Part shown: positions 10,362 to 19,238 of the stretch, piece by piece
Position numbering within the stretch: position 1 is the first letter of the stretch
Layout: each line of letters opens with the position of its first letter
DNA from: Patescibacteria group bacterium
Lineage (GTDB): Bacteria > Patescibacteriota > Minisyncoccia > Phycocordibacterales > JAKFXT01
NCBI GenBank assembly: GCA_021731245.1
Contig: JAKFXT010000019.1
Coordinates: forward strand, 1 to 55,153
Reading direction: 5' to 3'
Length of the DNA: 55,153 nt
Program-made: the position numbers and the translations under genes
The notes under the pieces: generated by a model
Databases searched by the model: none
Told to the model about the DNA's origin: nothing
The model's input: only the letters and a program-made list of their open reading frames with translations

Positions 10362-10973
10362 TTATTCTTCTTTTTGCTCTTCTGTTACTTCTTCTATTTT
10401 TTCTTCGGAAAGAATTTCATCCGGCGAGCGATATCCTTTTCTTGGACGTCTCTCGCCTCCTCTCCCACTACCCAATAAATATTTTCTAGGGTTCTCGCAG
10501 AGATCAAAGAAATCATCGGTTGCTTCTTTCAAAGCGCTTGATGTTGATTTACCAAAAGAAACTACTTCTACTTGGCAACCGAAACTATTTCGAAGGAATT
10601 CAACTAAAGGAGCGAAGTCGCCATCTCCTGTTGCAAGAATTACAGTATCTAATTTTGGTGCCATGCGAATTGCATCCACCGCAAGTCCGACATCCCAGTC
10701 GGCCTTTTTTGCTCCACCCCAAAATACTTGGAGATCTTTGGTTTTTATTTCAATGCCCATTTTTGTTAGGGCCTCAAAAAAATTTGTTTCATCTCCCGCT
10801 TCTGTGGTGATGACGTAAGCAATAACGCGAATAAGTTCACGTCCTGCAACGGCATCTTTTACTACTTGGCCAAAGTTTACTTTACCGTGGTAAAGATTTT
10901 TGGCGCTATGATATAGGTTTTGGGCGTCGATAAACATACCGACACGCTGACCTTGGTGTTTTATTACACTCAT
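10362..10973 (-). CDS. NYN domain (LabA/DUF88-like) protein
   Basis: RVGMFIDAQNLYHSAKNLY, DVGLAVDAIRMA, VILATGDGDFAPLVEFLR. Confidence 0.9.
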   Translation of the reverse strand: MSVIKHQGQRVGMFIDAQNLYHSAKNLYHGKVNFGQVVKDAVAGRELIRVIAYVITTEAGDETNFFEALTKMGIEIKTKDLQVFWGGAKKADWDVGLAVDAIRMAPKLDTVILATGDGDFAPLVEFLRNSFGCQVEVVSFGKSTSSALKEATDDFFDLCENPRKYLLGSGRGGERRPRKGYRSPDEILSEEKIEEVTEEQKEE

Positions 10974-11072
10974 AAAAATTTGTTTGTCCTAAATTTCCAA
11001 AGGAAATTAGGCAACTAATTACTAAATTATTAAAAAATCGACAACACTTACCTTGAAAAAAGAAAAAACTAA

Positions 11073-11351
11073 CTATTTACTAAGTTCTAGTTTTTTGACG
11101 ACAGAAGCGTAGCGTTTTTCGCTCTTCTTCTTTAAATATGCCATATGGGTGCGACGATCCGCTACCATTTGCAAAAGTCCTCGGCGGGAATGCTTATCCT
11201 TTGGGTTTTTCTTTAAATGACCCGCCAATTCATCAATTCTCTTACTTAATATAGAAATCTGGACCTCAGGAGACCCTGTGTCCTTATCGTGTTTTTGCAC
11301 GACTTTTATTGCTTTTTCCTTCTTTTTCTTAGTAAGCATTACTCTATACAT
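11073..11351 (-). CDS. rpsO: 30S ribosomal protein S15
   Basis: DTGSPEVQISILSKRIDELAGHLKKNPKDKHSRRGLLQMVADRR. Confidence 0.97.
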   Translation of the reverse strand: MYRVMLTKKKKEKAIKVVQKHDKDTGSPEVQISILSKRIDELAGHLKKNPKDKHSRRGLLQMVADRRTHMAYLKKKSEKRYASVVKKLELSK

Positions 11352-11400
11352 TAGCAGATTTTGGGCCTTTTGGCAATGACCTCAAAAAGGGGGTATAATA

Positions 11401-11886
11401 TTGTGCGACACCATGGAAAAACTCCCGAATCAGGAAGGATTGGACATAAGGCTTAGAAAGGCCAATATCGAGAACATTCCTGTTCTCATAGAAATTGAAG
11501 AAAGTGCGGGAAATCTTCGTATTTACTCCCCCACCTTAACTGAAGCGGAATGGATTAAGGAGCTTCAGAAAGCAAAAGTTTTTCTTGTAGAAAAAAATGG
11601 AATTGTTGCTGGCAATGTTTCCTATGAAATAAAGAGCAAGGATGAGGCTTATGTTTCTGGCTTGATTACCAAACCAGAATTTCAAGGTAAAGGTGTTGGG
11701 CGCAAGGCTTTGGAAATGATTCTGGATGAATTGAAAGATTACAAAAGAATTACTTTAGTAACTCACCCTGATAATAAAAATGCTTTAGAATTATATAAAT
11801 CATTTGGTTTTGAAATTGAATTTCAAAGTGAAAATCATTTTGGTGATGGAGAAGCGAGAGTTTTTATGGCTTTGGAGAAAAAGTAA
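11401..11886 (+). CDS. GNAT family N-acetyltransferase
   Basis: LITKPEFQGKGVGRKALEMIL acetyl-CoA binding motif; exact start uncertain. Confidence 0.88.
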   Translation: MCDTMEKLPNQEGLDIRLRKANIENIPVLIEIEESAGNLRIYSPTLTEAEWIKELQKAKVFLVEKNGIVAGNVSYEIKSKDEAYVSGLITKPEFQGKGVGRKALEMILDELKDYKRITLVTHPDNKNALELYKSFGFEIEFQSENHFGDGEARVFMALEKK

Positions 11887-11892
11887 ATATGT

Positions 11893-12816
11893 ATGGCAAC
11901 TGAAATTGAAAATCTAAAAAGGCAGTTTCTGGAATATGTAGAAATTGAAAAGGGGCGCTCTCTGAAGACTGTAGAAAACTATGACCACTACCTCACTCGA
12001 TTTTTTGGTTTTGTGAAGATTAGTAAGCCCTCACAAATAACGGACGATAATATTCGCGAGTTTCGTCTTTGGTTGAATCGTCAAGAAGGGCAAAGAGAAA
12101 AAGGATTAAGTGCCGGAACCCTTAAAAAGAAAACTCAAAATTATTATTTAATAGCTCTTCGTTCATTTTTAAAGTATTTAATGAGAAGAGGGATTGAGTC
12201 TCTCCCACCAGACAGAATTGAACTTGCAAAAGTTGGTGAAAGACATTTGGATTTAATTTCTAATGATGAACTTAATCGCTTGCTTAATGCGGCCAAAGGG
12301 ACTGATGAAAAAAGTTTACGTGACAGAGCTATTCTAGAATTACTTTTCTCAACTGGTCTTCGTGTGTCAGAGCTTTGTTCCCTGCCGCGCGACCTAGATA
12401 TTAAACAGGACAGCACTCCTATTAGAGGTAAGGGGGAAAAAATCCGCGTAGTATTTTTTTCTGACACAGCGAAAAAGGCGCTGACAGAATATTTGAAAGT
12501 ACGTAAAGATATGGACGAAGCACTTTTTGTAAATGTCGGCAAATCAAAAAAGGAAGATAAGGAAAGACGTCTCACTCCGCGTTCAATTGAAAGATTGGTA
12601 AAGTTTTATGCAATTAAAGCTGGGATTTCTAAAAAAGTTACTCCTCACGTAATACGCCACTCATTTGCAACAGATTTGCTTAACAATGGAGCTGATTTAC
12701 GTTCCGTCCAAGCGCTTTTAGGTCACGCCAACATTGGCACCACGCAAATATATACTCACGTTACCGACGTGCACTTGCGAGACGTGCATAAGAAGTTTCA
12801 TGGCAAGAAAAAGTGA
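11893..12816 (+). CDS. tyrosine recombinase/integrase, XerC/XerD-like
   Basis: N-terminal SAM-like domain; ELLFSTGLRVSELCSL, HVIRHSFATDLLNNGADLRSVQALLGHANIGTTQIYTHV. Confidence 0.93.
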   Translation: MATEIENLKRQFLEYVEIEKGRSLKTVENYDHYLTRFFGFVKISKPSQITDDNIREFRLWLNRQEGQREKGLSAGTLKKKTQNYYLIALRSFLKYLMRRGIESLPPDRIELAKVGERHLDLISNDELNRLLNAAKGTDEKSLRDRAILELLFSTGLRVSELCSLPRDLDIKQDSTPIRGKGEKIRVVFFSDTAKKALTEYLKVRKDMDEALFVNVGKSKKEDKERRLTPRSIERLVKFYAIKAGISKKVTPHVIRHSFATDLLNNGADLRSVQALLGHANIGTTQIYTHVTDVHLRDVHKKFHGKKK

Positions 12817-12834
12817 AAATGATAAAATAAAAGA

Positions 12835-13629
12835 ATGATTCAATATTTGCTTCATGGGTATTTAAATCCCTCTCCACTTTTTCTAATTCTGTTTTTTATT
12901 ATTACTTCCCTACTCACCCTCCTCGCTGTTTCTTGTTTTTTACACCGTTCACAAACACATCGTTCTGTTACTCTCTCTGCTCCCATAAGTCATATTTTTC
13001 GATTTATTCTTTGGATTTTTACAGGAATGGTAACTAAAGAATGGGTGGCAATTCACAGAAAACATCACGCTTTTTGTGACGTCGAGGGCGATCCTCACTC
13101 ACCCAGATTTTTGGGACTCAAAAAAGTATTTTTTGAAGGAGCGGATATTTATACAAAGGAAGGAAAAAACAATAAACCCTTGCTCGATGAGTATGGAAAA
13201 GGAACGCCGGATGATTGGATGGAGAGAAATGTGTATGGAGGAAACAGAAGATATTTGGGTATTGGAATTGCTTTTGCTATTGAATTATTTTTGTTTGGGC
13301 TTCCAGCCATAATTATTTGGGCCGGACAAATGCTCGTCATTCCTGTGATTGCCGCAGGTTTTATAAATGGAGTGGCGCACGTCATCGGTACACAACGCTA
13401 CAAGGACGGAGATATAAAAGAAAATGGAAAAGTATTTGAAAGAATTGGGGATGCTAGGAATGTGCCAACTTTTGGTTTAGCGGTTGGTGAAGAATTTCAT
13501 AATAATCATCATGCGTATCAAGACAGATTTAAATTTTCACACAAGTGGTGGGAGTTTGATTTGGCGGGAACATTTATAGAAATTTTGTGCTTATTCAAAT
13601 TAGCAGAAGTTCCGAAAAGACAAAAATAA
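12835..13629 (+). CDS. acyl-CoA/fatty acid desaturase
   Basis: Three histidine boxes HRSQTH, HRKHH, HNNHH plus multiple TM segments. Confidence 0.9.
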   Translation: MIQYLLHGYLNPSPLFLILFFIITSLLTLLAVSCFLHRSQTHRSVTLSAPISHIFRFILWIFTGMVTKEWVAIHRKHHAFCDVEGDPHSPRFLGLKKVFFEGADIYTKEGKNNKPLLDEYGKGTPDDWMERNVYGGNRRYLGIGIAFAIELFLFGLPAIIIWAGQMLVIPVIAAGFINGVAHVIGTQRYKDGDIKENGKVFERIGDARNVPTFGLAVGEEFHNNHHAYQDRFKFSHKWWEFDLAGTFIEILCLFKLAEVPKRQK

Positions 13630-13644
13630 TTATAAAAAAGAAAA

Positions 13645-13666
13645 CGGCGCGTCCCAAGTCGCGCCG
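13645..13666 (-). terminator. intrinsic terminator
   Basis: CGGCGCG-TCCCAAGT-CGCGCCG, followed on minus by TTTTCTTTTTTA. Confidence 0.75.
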
Positions 13667-13676
13667 CTGTCGATGA

Positions 13677-14075
13677 TTAGTTCATCACGCTTTTCAATAG
13701 ACACGCCCTCCTTTCTTGGGGATCAAGAACTCGATAAATATACGAACCTGTCTCACAGTTTCTTGCGACGTAAAGCCAAAATCTTGCTGGGTTCCTTTTT
13801 GAATTTTTACGATTTGCCTCCTCGATGATTTCCATTAAAGGCAGAATCGCGAGAGCAACTTTTTGTTCATCAAGGGGACCCATTGCGATTTTTTGGTGGG
13901 GCAAAATACTTAAGCCCCACTCATCTAAATCCTTGATATAGCCATCGTCCCAAACACTTCTGAGCAATCTGCACGTGCTGACGAAGACTTCATCTCCCTC
14001 GGTCAACCACACAGGAAGAGGTGTTCCGTCGTGCGAACTTCTCATGCGAACTGTCATGTCGATGTTCATGGACAC
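13677..14075 (-). CDS. small orphan hypothetical protein
   Basis: 132-aa ORF, SD-like GGGGAGAG upstream, own terminator. Confidence 0.6.
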   Translation of the reverse strand: MSMNIDMTVRMRSSHDGTPLPVWLTEGDEVFVSTCRLLRSVWDDGYIKDLDEWGLSILPHQKIAMGPLDEQKVALAILPLMEIIEEANRKNSKRNPARFWLYVARNCETGSYIYRVLDPQERRACLLKSVMN

Positions 14076-14135
14076 TCTCCCCGAAGTTGAGTTGAATGAC
14101 CTGCCTAATTAATAGTGTATGCTAAAATCAAAATA

Positions 14136-14903
14136 ATGAAAATAATTTCTTGGAATGTTAATGGTTTGCGGGCGGTGCATAGAAAAGAGTCACTCCCTCC
14201 TATTTGGAAAATGAACCCAGATATATTTTTTATAAATGAGACTAAAGCGCACCCCGAGCAACTTCCAGAAGAATTACAAAAACCGAAGGACTATTTTGCC
14301 TATTTCAACTCCGCCACTACTCGCAAAGGCTATTCTGGAGTTGCACTTTACAGCAAAGTGAAGCCAGATATGGTGGTTTATGATGTGAAAAAGATAAAAG
14401 ACGAAGAAGGTCGCTATATTGAAGCTCATTATGGAAAACTTGTAGTGATTGGTTGCTACTTTCCAAATGGTGGAGGTGAACCCCATCGTCTTAAATACAA
14501 ATTAGCCTTTTATGATCAGTTTTTGGAACACATTGAGAGTTTGAGAAAAAGTGGACACTCAATAATTTTCTGCGGTGATGTGAACGCGGCGCATGAGCCG
14601 ATAGATTTGGCGCGCCCAAAAGAAAATGACGGTGAAATTGGTTTTCTTCCGGAAGAAAGGGCTTGGATAGATGAACTTGAGTATTCGGGATATGTAGATA
14701 TTTGGAGAGAATTAAACTCAACTAAAGTGCAGTACACTTGGTGGGATGTGAAAACCGCTTCTCGCGAAAGGAATGTGGGTTGGCGTATAGACTACTTCTT
14801 TATAGGCAATAACTTAGTCAAAAAAGTGAAAAAAGTGGCCATACTAGATGAGATTTACGGCTCTGACCACTGCCCTATCTTGCTCGACATAGATTTAAAG
14901 TAG
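14136..14903 (+). CDS. xth: exodeoxyribonuclease III / AP endonuclease
   Basis: MKIISWNVNGLRA, INETKAHPEQL, GYSGVALYSK, GDVNAAHEPIDL, DYFFIGNNL, GSDHCPILLDI. Confidence 0.95.
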   Translation: MKIISWNVNGLRAVHRKESLPPIWKMNPDIFFINETKAHPEQLPEELQKPKDYFAYFNSATTRKGYSGVALYSKVKPDMVVYDVKKIKDEEGRYIEAHYGKLVVIGCYFPNGGGEPHRLKYKLAFYDQFLEHIESLRKSGHSIIFCGDVNAAHEPIDLARPKENDGEIGFLPEERAWIDELEYSGYVDIWRELNSTKVQYTWWDVKTASRERNVGWRIDYFFIGNNLVKKVKKVAILDEIYGSDHCPILLDIDLK

Positions 14904-15039
14904 AAGAAAAATCACTATCCACATATATGTCCTTTACATGTCTTTTAAAGGACATATAATTGTCCTAGACAAATAAGCAAAAGTTCTTTACACAATTTTT
15001 TTTGAAGACATTAATTTTGTCTTCTTCCTTCCTCTTATT

Positions 15040-15353
15040 CTTTTAGACGCTCGTTTAAAAGAAACAAGTCACAAGGAATTCTTGGGCCCGACTAGTTTGC
15101 TATATAAATCGCATAACCTCACGAACATATAGGGATTCGGTATAAAGAGTCTTAAAGTTTAGGACTTTCTACACCGAATCTCATTGGAATTTGGGTTAAA
15201 AGATTCAGCAAGCATAGGCAAGTACCTGGGGATCACCTCAGTGAAAACAAAAGCGCCTTAACAACGGCGATTACACTTTTTTCGACTTCTTCTCACTTCA
15301 ATTAGAAGTCATGTTCTTTGTAAGCGTAATCACAGATGTTTGGCGCTTTTTTT
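15040..15353 (+). ncRNA. candidate structured non-coding RNA, family not assigned
   Basis: ORF-free; hairpins GATTCGGT...ACCGAATC (15134-15180), GATTAC...GTAATC (15269-15331), GACTTCT...AGAAGTC (15284-15310), long-range AAAAGCGCC...GGCGCTTTT (15249-15350) ending in a T-run. 5' end uncertain. Confidence 0.6.
15342..15353 (+). terminator. 3' arm and T-run of the ncRNA candidate's intrinsic terminator
   Basis: GGCGCTTTTTTT, complementary to AAAAGCGCC at 15249-15257. Confidence 0.65.
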
Positions 15354-15365
15354 GTTTCCCTCTAT

Positions 15366-16892
15366 TTACTCTACAAAGTATTTTCCTCGTATTTCTTTCA
15401 CTTTCTTTTCTTGTTCTTCTTCTTTTTTATTTTTTCCTTGTTTCCCCAATTTTTCTAATTCACTAATTTCTAGTTTATTTAATTCACCGGCTTTCTTTTC
15501 TAAATATTCAATAGTGTTTAACTCAGGATTGTCTAACACCTCTTCAAAAAGGGCGTGCAAAATGTAGCCAATTTTGGGCCCTGGAGGTATGCCAAGCACC
15601 TTCATTATGGAATCCCCCTTTATCTTGAGCATTCCCACAGATATTGGGTCTTGCAGTGCCTCTTCCACCATAGATTTATACTTTCTGAACCTATAGGGGT
15701 TTTCCTTAGGTCTTCCTGTGCCTATACGGTCACAAATACGCAAATTCATAAGTTCCCAAACATCTTCTTTGCCAATGTTGGATATTAAGCGTCGGACAGC
15801 AGAAAGGGTTATTTGTTCTGGGTCAGAGAAGAACATATGCCAGCGGACCATCTTCGCGACTTTCTCAACTCGGACAGACGAGAATTTAAGCTCTGTAAGG
15901 ATTTTTTTGGTTAATTTTCCACCGACGACATCGTGTCCGTGAAAGGTATAGTCATCTTTTTCTTTAGAAAAGCGCCTTGTCTCAGGTTTGGAGACATCAT
16001 GGAACAAAGAAGCTAATCTTAAGTCTATTCCCCACTTTTTATCCGCTGCGTGCTGTAAGGTACGCAAATTATGCTCAAAAACATCATATTTATGGGCTTG
16101 ATTCTGCTCTACGCCTATTCCCCTCTCTAAATCTTTGGCAATGTATTGTAAAACCTTTAATTTTAGGGCTAATTCTAGGCCTTTTTTGGGTTCGTCTGAC
16201 ATTAAAATACGAGAAAACTCATCCCGAATACGCTCTTTGGATATCTTTTCCAGCATTTTAGCCTTATTTTGTATAGCTTTTTCGGTATTCTGTTCAATTT
16301 CAAAGCCAATTTCCGCTGAAAGGCGTATTGCGCGCAGGATTCTCAAAGCGTCTTCCTCAAATCTGTCTTCCCCTTTCCCTACCGCACGTATAATTTTGTC
16401 CTTTATATCTTTCTGACCATCGTAGGGGTCCACAATTTTCCCAGTATTTCCGTCCAAGGCGATGGCATTAATAGTGAAGTCACGACGCTTCAAATCATCT
16501 CCCAAGTTCTTACTGAAGCTCACCTTGTCTGGGTGCCTTGCGTTTGAGTAAGTTCCTTCTTCGCGATAAGTGGTGACCTCCACAACCTTCAAACTTTCGT
16601 CGGTTGCCTCGTCATTTACTACCCCCACTGTGCCGAAGGTATTTTCATAAAAAGCATGGGGGAAAATCTGGGTGATTTCTTCCGGTGTGGCGATGGTGGT
16701 GATGTCCCAATCTTTGGGATTTTGACCGCGAAGTAGATCGCGGACACAGCCTCCAACTAGGTAGTTTTCGTACCCTGCTTTTTGTAAAGCAGAAGACACG
16801 GCCAGGACTTCTTTTGGTATCTCTATTCCGTCTGTTGAAGCTCTTTTCATTTCGAATATTGTATCATAATTCCCCACTTTTATACTACTCAA
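15366..16892 (-). CDS. cca: CCA tRNA nucleotidyltransferase with HD domain
   Basis: YLVGGCVRDLLRGQNPKDWDITT, RRDFTINAIA, RFEEDALRILRAIRLSAEIGF, HD region LASLFHDVSKPETR. Confidence 0.95.
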   Translation of the reverse strand: MSSIKVGNYDTIFEMKRASTDGIEIPKEVLAVSSALQKAGYENYLVGGCVRDLLRGQNPKDWDITTIATPEEITQIFPHAFYENTFGTVGVVNDEATDESLKVVEVTTYREEGTYSNARHPDKVSFSKNLGDDLKRRDFTINAIALDGNTGKIVDPYDGQKDIKDKIIRAVGKGEDRFEEDALRILRAIRLSAEIGFEIEQNTEKAIQNKAKMLEKISKERIRDEFSRILMSDEPKKGLELALKLKVLQYIAKDLERGIGVEQNQAHKYDVFEHNLRTLQHAADKKWGIDLRLASLFHDVSKPETRRFSKEKDDYTFHGHDVVGGKLTKKILTELKFSSVRVEKVAKMVRWHMFFSDPEQITLSAVRRLISNIGKEDVWELMNLRICDRIGTGRPKENPYRFRKYKSMVEEALQDPISVGMLKIKGDSIMKVLGIPPGPKIGYILHALFEEVLDNPELNTIEYLEKKAGELNKLEISELEKLGKQGKNKKEEEQEKKVKEIRGKYFVE

Positions 16893-16951
16893 TACCCATT
16901 TTAAGCTTGTTTTATATAGGGTTGTATATATAATATGTTATATAACAATAT

Positions 16952-17623
16952 ATGAGTGTTTCAATTAAAGAACAATCCATTCTACTCCGAAAAAATGGGG
17001 CTACTTACTCCGAAATTTCTGCCAAACTTAAGGTAAGTCGGGGCCTTCTTTCCAAGTGGTTTGTAGGACTTCCCTTGTCCTCTTCCGAAAAAGAGGGCCT
17101 TTTGAAGCATCAAAAAGAGGTGGTTCTTAGAAGTCGAAGTAAGAGCAAATTGAGTCGCCAAATGAAGAAGGTTTTTGGCGAAAGACAGGCGCTTGTGGGT
17201 GGGCAAAAAAGCTTCAAAAAGTTTCAGGCCGACCCTCGATTTTTGGTCGGACTTTCTATGTATCTTTCTCACGGATCATTCAATAACCCATACCTACAAT
17301 TTAGTTCTGATGATGAGGGGGCGGTCCAAATATTCCTAGATTGGCTCATTCGCTTTCTTGCTGTGCCGGTCTCTTCCATTCGCTGTAGATTGTATATAAA
17401 CAGCAATATCCCCTACTCTGAAGCTCAAAGTGGCTGGATTAGGAAAATAGCTATAAATGATAAGCAGTTTTTGAGCCCGGTAGTGTATAAAACTAGACAG
17501 AAATCCAAAGAAAATGGCTCAAATAAAGGGTTTTTACAGATTACTGTGCCAGGTATCAACAATATACGCACCCTTAGCGTTTGGAAAAACCTTCTTTTTG
17601 AGCTTTATAAGAAAAAAGCTTAA
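16952..17623 (+). CDS. HTH + LAGLIDADG-like protein (paralogue A; acidic motif degenerate)
   Basis: N-terminal HTH (YSEISAKLKVSRGLLSKWF); LVGLSMYLSHGSF aligns with the GEG motif of paralogues B and C; convergent with tRNA-Arg. Confidence 0.7.
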   Translation: MSVSIKEQSILLRKNGATYSEISAKLKVSRGLLSKWFVGLPLSSSEKEGLLKHQKEVVLRSRSKSKLSRQMKKVFGERQALVGGQKSFKKFQADPRFLVGLSMYLSHGSFNNPYLQFSSDDEGAVQIFLDWLIRFLAVPVSSIRCRLYINSNIPYSEAQSGWIRKIAINDKQFLSPVVYKTRQKSKENGSNKGFLQITVPGINNIRTLSVWKNLLFELYKKKA

Positions 17624-17626
17624 TTG

Positions 17627-17698
17627 TGCCCCCGGCAGGACTCGAACCCACAACAACTGATCCGAAGTCAGTTATGATATCCATTTCACCACGAGGGC
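17627..17698 (-). tRNA. tRNA-Arg (anticodon UCG)
   Basis: GCCCTCG...CTTCGGA loop...GGGTTCGAGTCC...CGGGGGC + A; CCA not encoded. Confidence 0.95.
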
Positions 17699-17762
17699 AA
17701 TTCTTAAATAGTAGCTTTAAATTGGTATTTTGTAAAAATGAACTCCCATTATAGTATTATAA

Positions 17763-18428
17763 ATGTATATGAGAACAGATAAGAAAGAAGCTTTTGAATT
17801 AAGGAAGCAAGGAAAAACCTTCAATGAGATTTCTAAGAGTCTTGGCATTTCTAAGGGCACTCTCTCCTTCTGGTTTAAGGGTATTGATTGGTCAAGGGAA
17901 ATTTCGGAAAAGAACTTTGTTTTCAACTACTCCCCTGAAAATATAAAGAAAATGCACATAGCCAGACGTCATATGCTTGATAAAAAATATTTATTAGCAC
18001 GTCAGGAAGCCCTAAACGAATTTGATAAATATAAGGAAGAAACGCAATTTGTGGCTGGTATTGTAGCCTATTCTGGTGAGGGTGATCATTCTGTAAAAAA
18101 TGGTATGGCGCGCATAGCAAATTCAAATCCAGGAATTATCCTTATTTTTAAACGTTTTTTAGAGAAATACTATTTTGAAATGTATAAAAAAATACGTGTA
18201 AGCATATTACTTTATCCGGATTTAAATGATGAGGAGTGTTTAAAATATTGGTCAGAAACTTTAGGTGTCTCAATCAAACAATTCCATAAACCAGTACATA
18301 TAATAGGAAAACATAAAAAAAGACGATTGCGATATGGAGTTGGAAGCCTTATAATCAGCAATAAGTTTTTTAAAATTAAACTTTTGGAATTAGAAAACTT
18401 GTGCTTACAACATTTAGCGCGGATATAG
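17763..18428 (+). CDS. HTH + LAGLIDADG-like protein (paralogue B)
   Basis: HTH (FNEISKSLGISKGTLSFWF); VAGIVAYSGEGDH; RIANSNPGIILIFKRFL; C-terminus and TAG stop lie inside the tRNA-Gly gene. Confidence 0.75.
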   Translation: MYMRTDKKEAFELRKQGKTFNEISKSLGISKGTLSFWFKGIDWSREISEKNFVFNYSPENIKKMHIARRHMLDKKYLLARQEALNEFDKYKEETQFVAGIVAYSGEGDHSVKNGMARIANSNPGIILIFKRFLEKYYFEMYKKIRVSILLYPDLNDEECLKYWSETLGVSIKQFHKPVHIIGKHKKRRLRYGVGSLIISNKFFKIKLLELENLCLQHLARI

Positions 18429-18492
18429 TTTAGTGGTAGAACGCATGCTTGCCAAGCATGGGGCGGGGTTTCGATTACCCCTATCCGCACCA
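18419..18492 (+). tRNA. tRNA-Gly (anticodon GCC)
   Basis: GCGGATA...TTGCCAA loop...GGGTTTCGATTACCC...TATCCGC A CCA. Confidence 0.95.
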
Positions 18493-18575
18493 AAAGGACA
18501 AGAAATAATAATAGACATTGAGATATGTCAAAAAAAAGTCTAAAAAACTCTTTATTTAAGCCAAATTATGAAAGC

Positions 18576-18584
18576 TGTGGATAA
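18576..18584 (-). promoter_or_regulatory. perfect DnaA-box 9-mer
   Basis: TGTGGATAA (reverse of TTATCCACA), intergenic, ~100 bp from the parS-like sites. Confidence 0.35.
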
Positions 18585-18690
18585 AAATGGGGATTGTGTT
18601 TATAAAAGACAATTGTAAAAAAGTAAATTTTTGTGCTAAAAGTCATTAAAGAGCCAAAGTAAGCCATTATTTGACAATTTAAGAGTAAAT

Positions 18691-18970
18691 AGTTTCATAT
18701 GAAACAAACAGATAGTTTTCACGTGAAACACTCAAAGAAGGTAAGAATATAGCTAAAAAATTACACGTGAAAGAAAAAAGAGTAAAAAAGACAACAGAAA
18801 AGAGGAAAACAGGGGATTTGGGTGAGTCTATTGCCATTAAGTATTTAGAAGGGAAAGGTTATAAAGTTTTAAAGCAGAACTATCTTAAGCCTTGGGGTGA
18901 GATAGATATTGTAGCTAGGAAGGGAAGCAAGCTCTACTTTATTGAGGTTAAAACCGTTACACATGAAACA
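18691..18970. promoter_or_regulatory. cluster of parS-like palindromes
   Basis: AGTTTCATATGAAACA (18691-18706), GTTTTCACGTGAAACA (18715-18730), TTACACGTGAAAGA (18761-18774), TTACACATGAAACA (18957-18970) versus consensus TGTTTCACGTGAAACA. Confidence 0.6.
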
Positions 18971-19162
18971 AATGGCTCAAATACGTATAGAGCAGAGGAT
19001 AATATTCACCCCTTTAAGCTAAAGCGCCTTGAAAGGACCATAAACTCTTACTTATTAGAGAAAGGAGAAGGTGAGAGCGATTGGCAAATGGACTTGGTAG
19101 TAGTGGCACTAGATAAAGAGAGTAAAAAGGCCAAAGTGAAGTATATAGAGGGAATATTCTAA
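18767..19162 (+). CDS. yraN: YraN family (UPF0102) endonuclease-like protein
   Basis: GDLGESIAIKYLEGKGYKVLKQNYLKPWGEIDIVARKGSKLYFIEVKT; GTG start. Confidence 0.93.
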   Translation: MKEKRVKKTTEKRKTGDLGESIAIKYLEGKGYKVLKQNYLKPWGEIDIVARKGSKLYFIEVKTVTHETNGSNTYRAEDNIHPFKLKRLERTINSYLLEKGEGESDWQMDLVVVALDKESKKAKVKYIEGIF

Positions 19163-19238
19163 AGGACACTATCGTTTAGTGTTTGTCCTATATTTTGGGA
19201 TATTCAATTTACTCCCAAAAATGCTATAATGTAACTCA

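Noticed and set aside
11893-12816. XerC/D-like recombinase as the integrase of a mobile element
   Set aside because: No att-like repeats or element cargo around it; its layout fits chromosomal Xer recombinases.
14904-15365. tmRNA, RNase P RNA or SRP RNA identity for the ncRNA candidate
   Set aside because: I could not find a tmRNA acceptor/T-arm, the RNase P GAGGAAAGUCC-type core or the SRP GGAAGCA-type motif on either strand. Divergence cannot be excluded without a covariance search.
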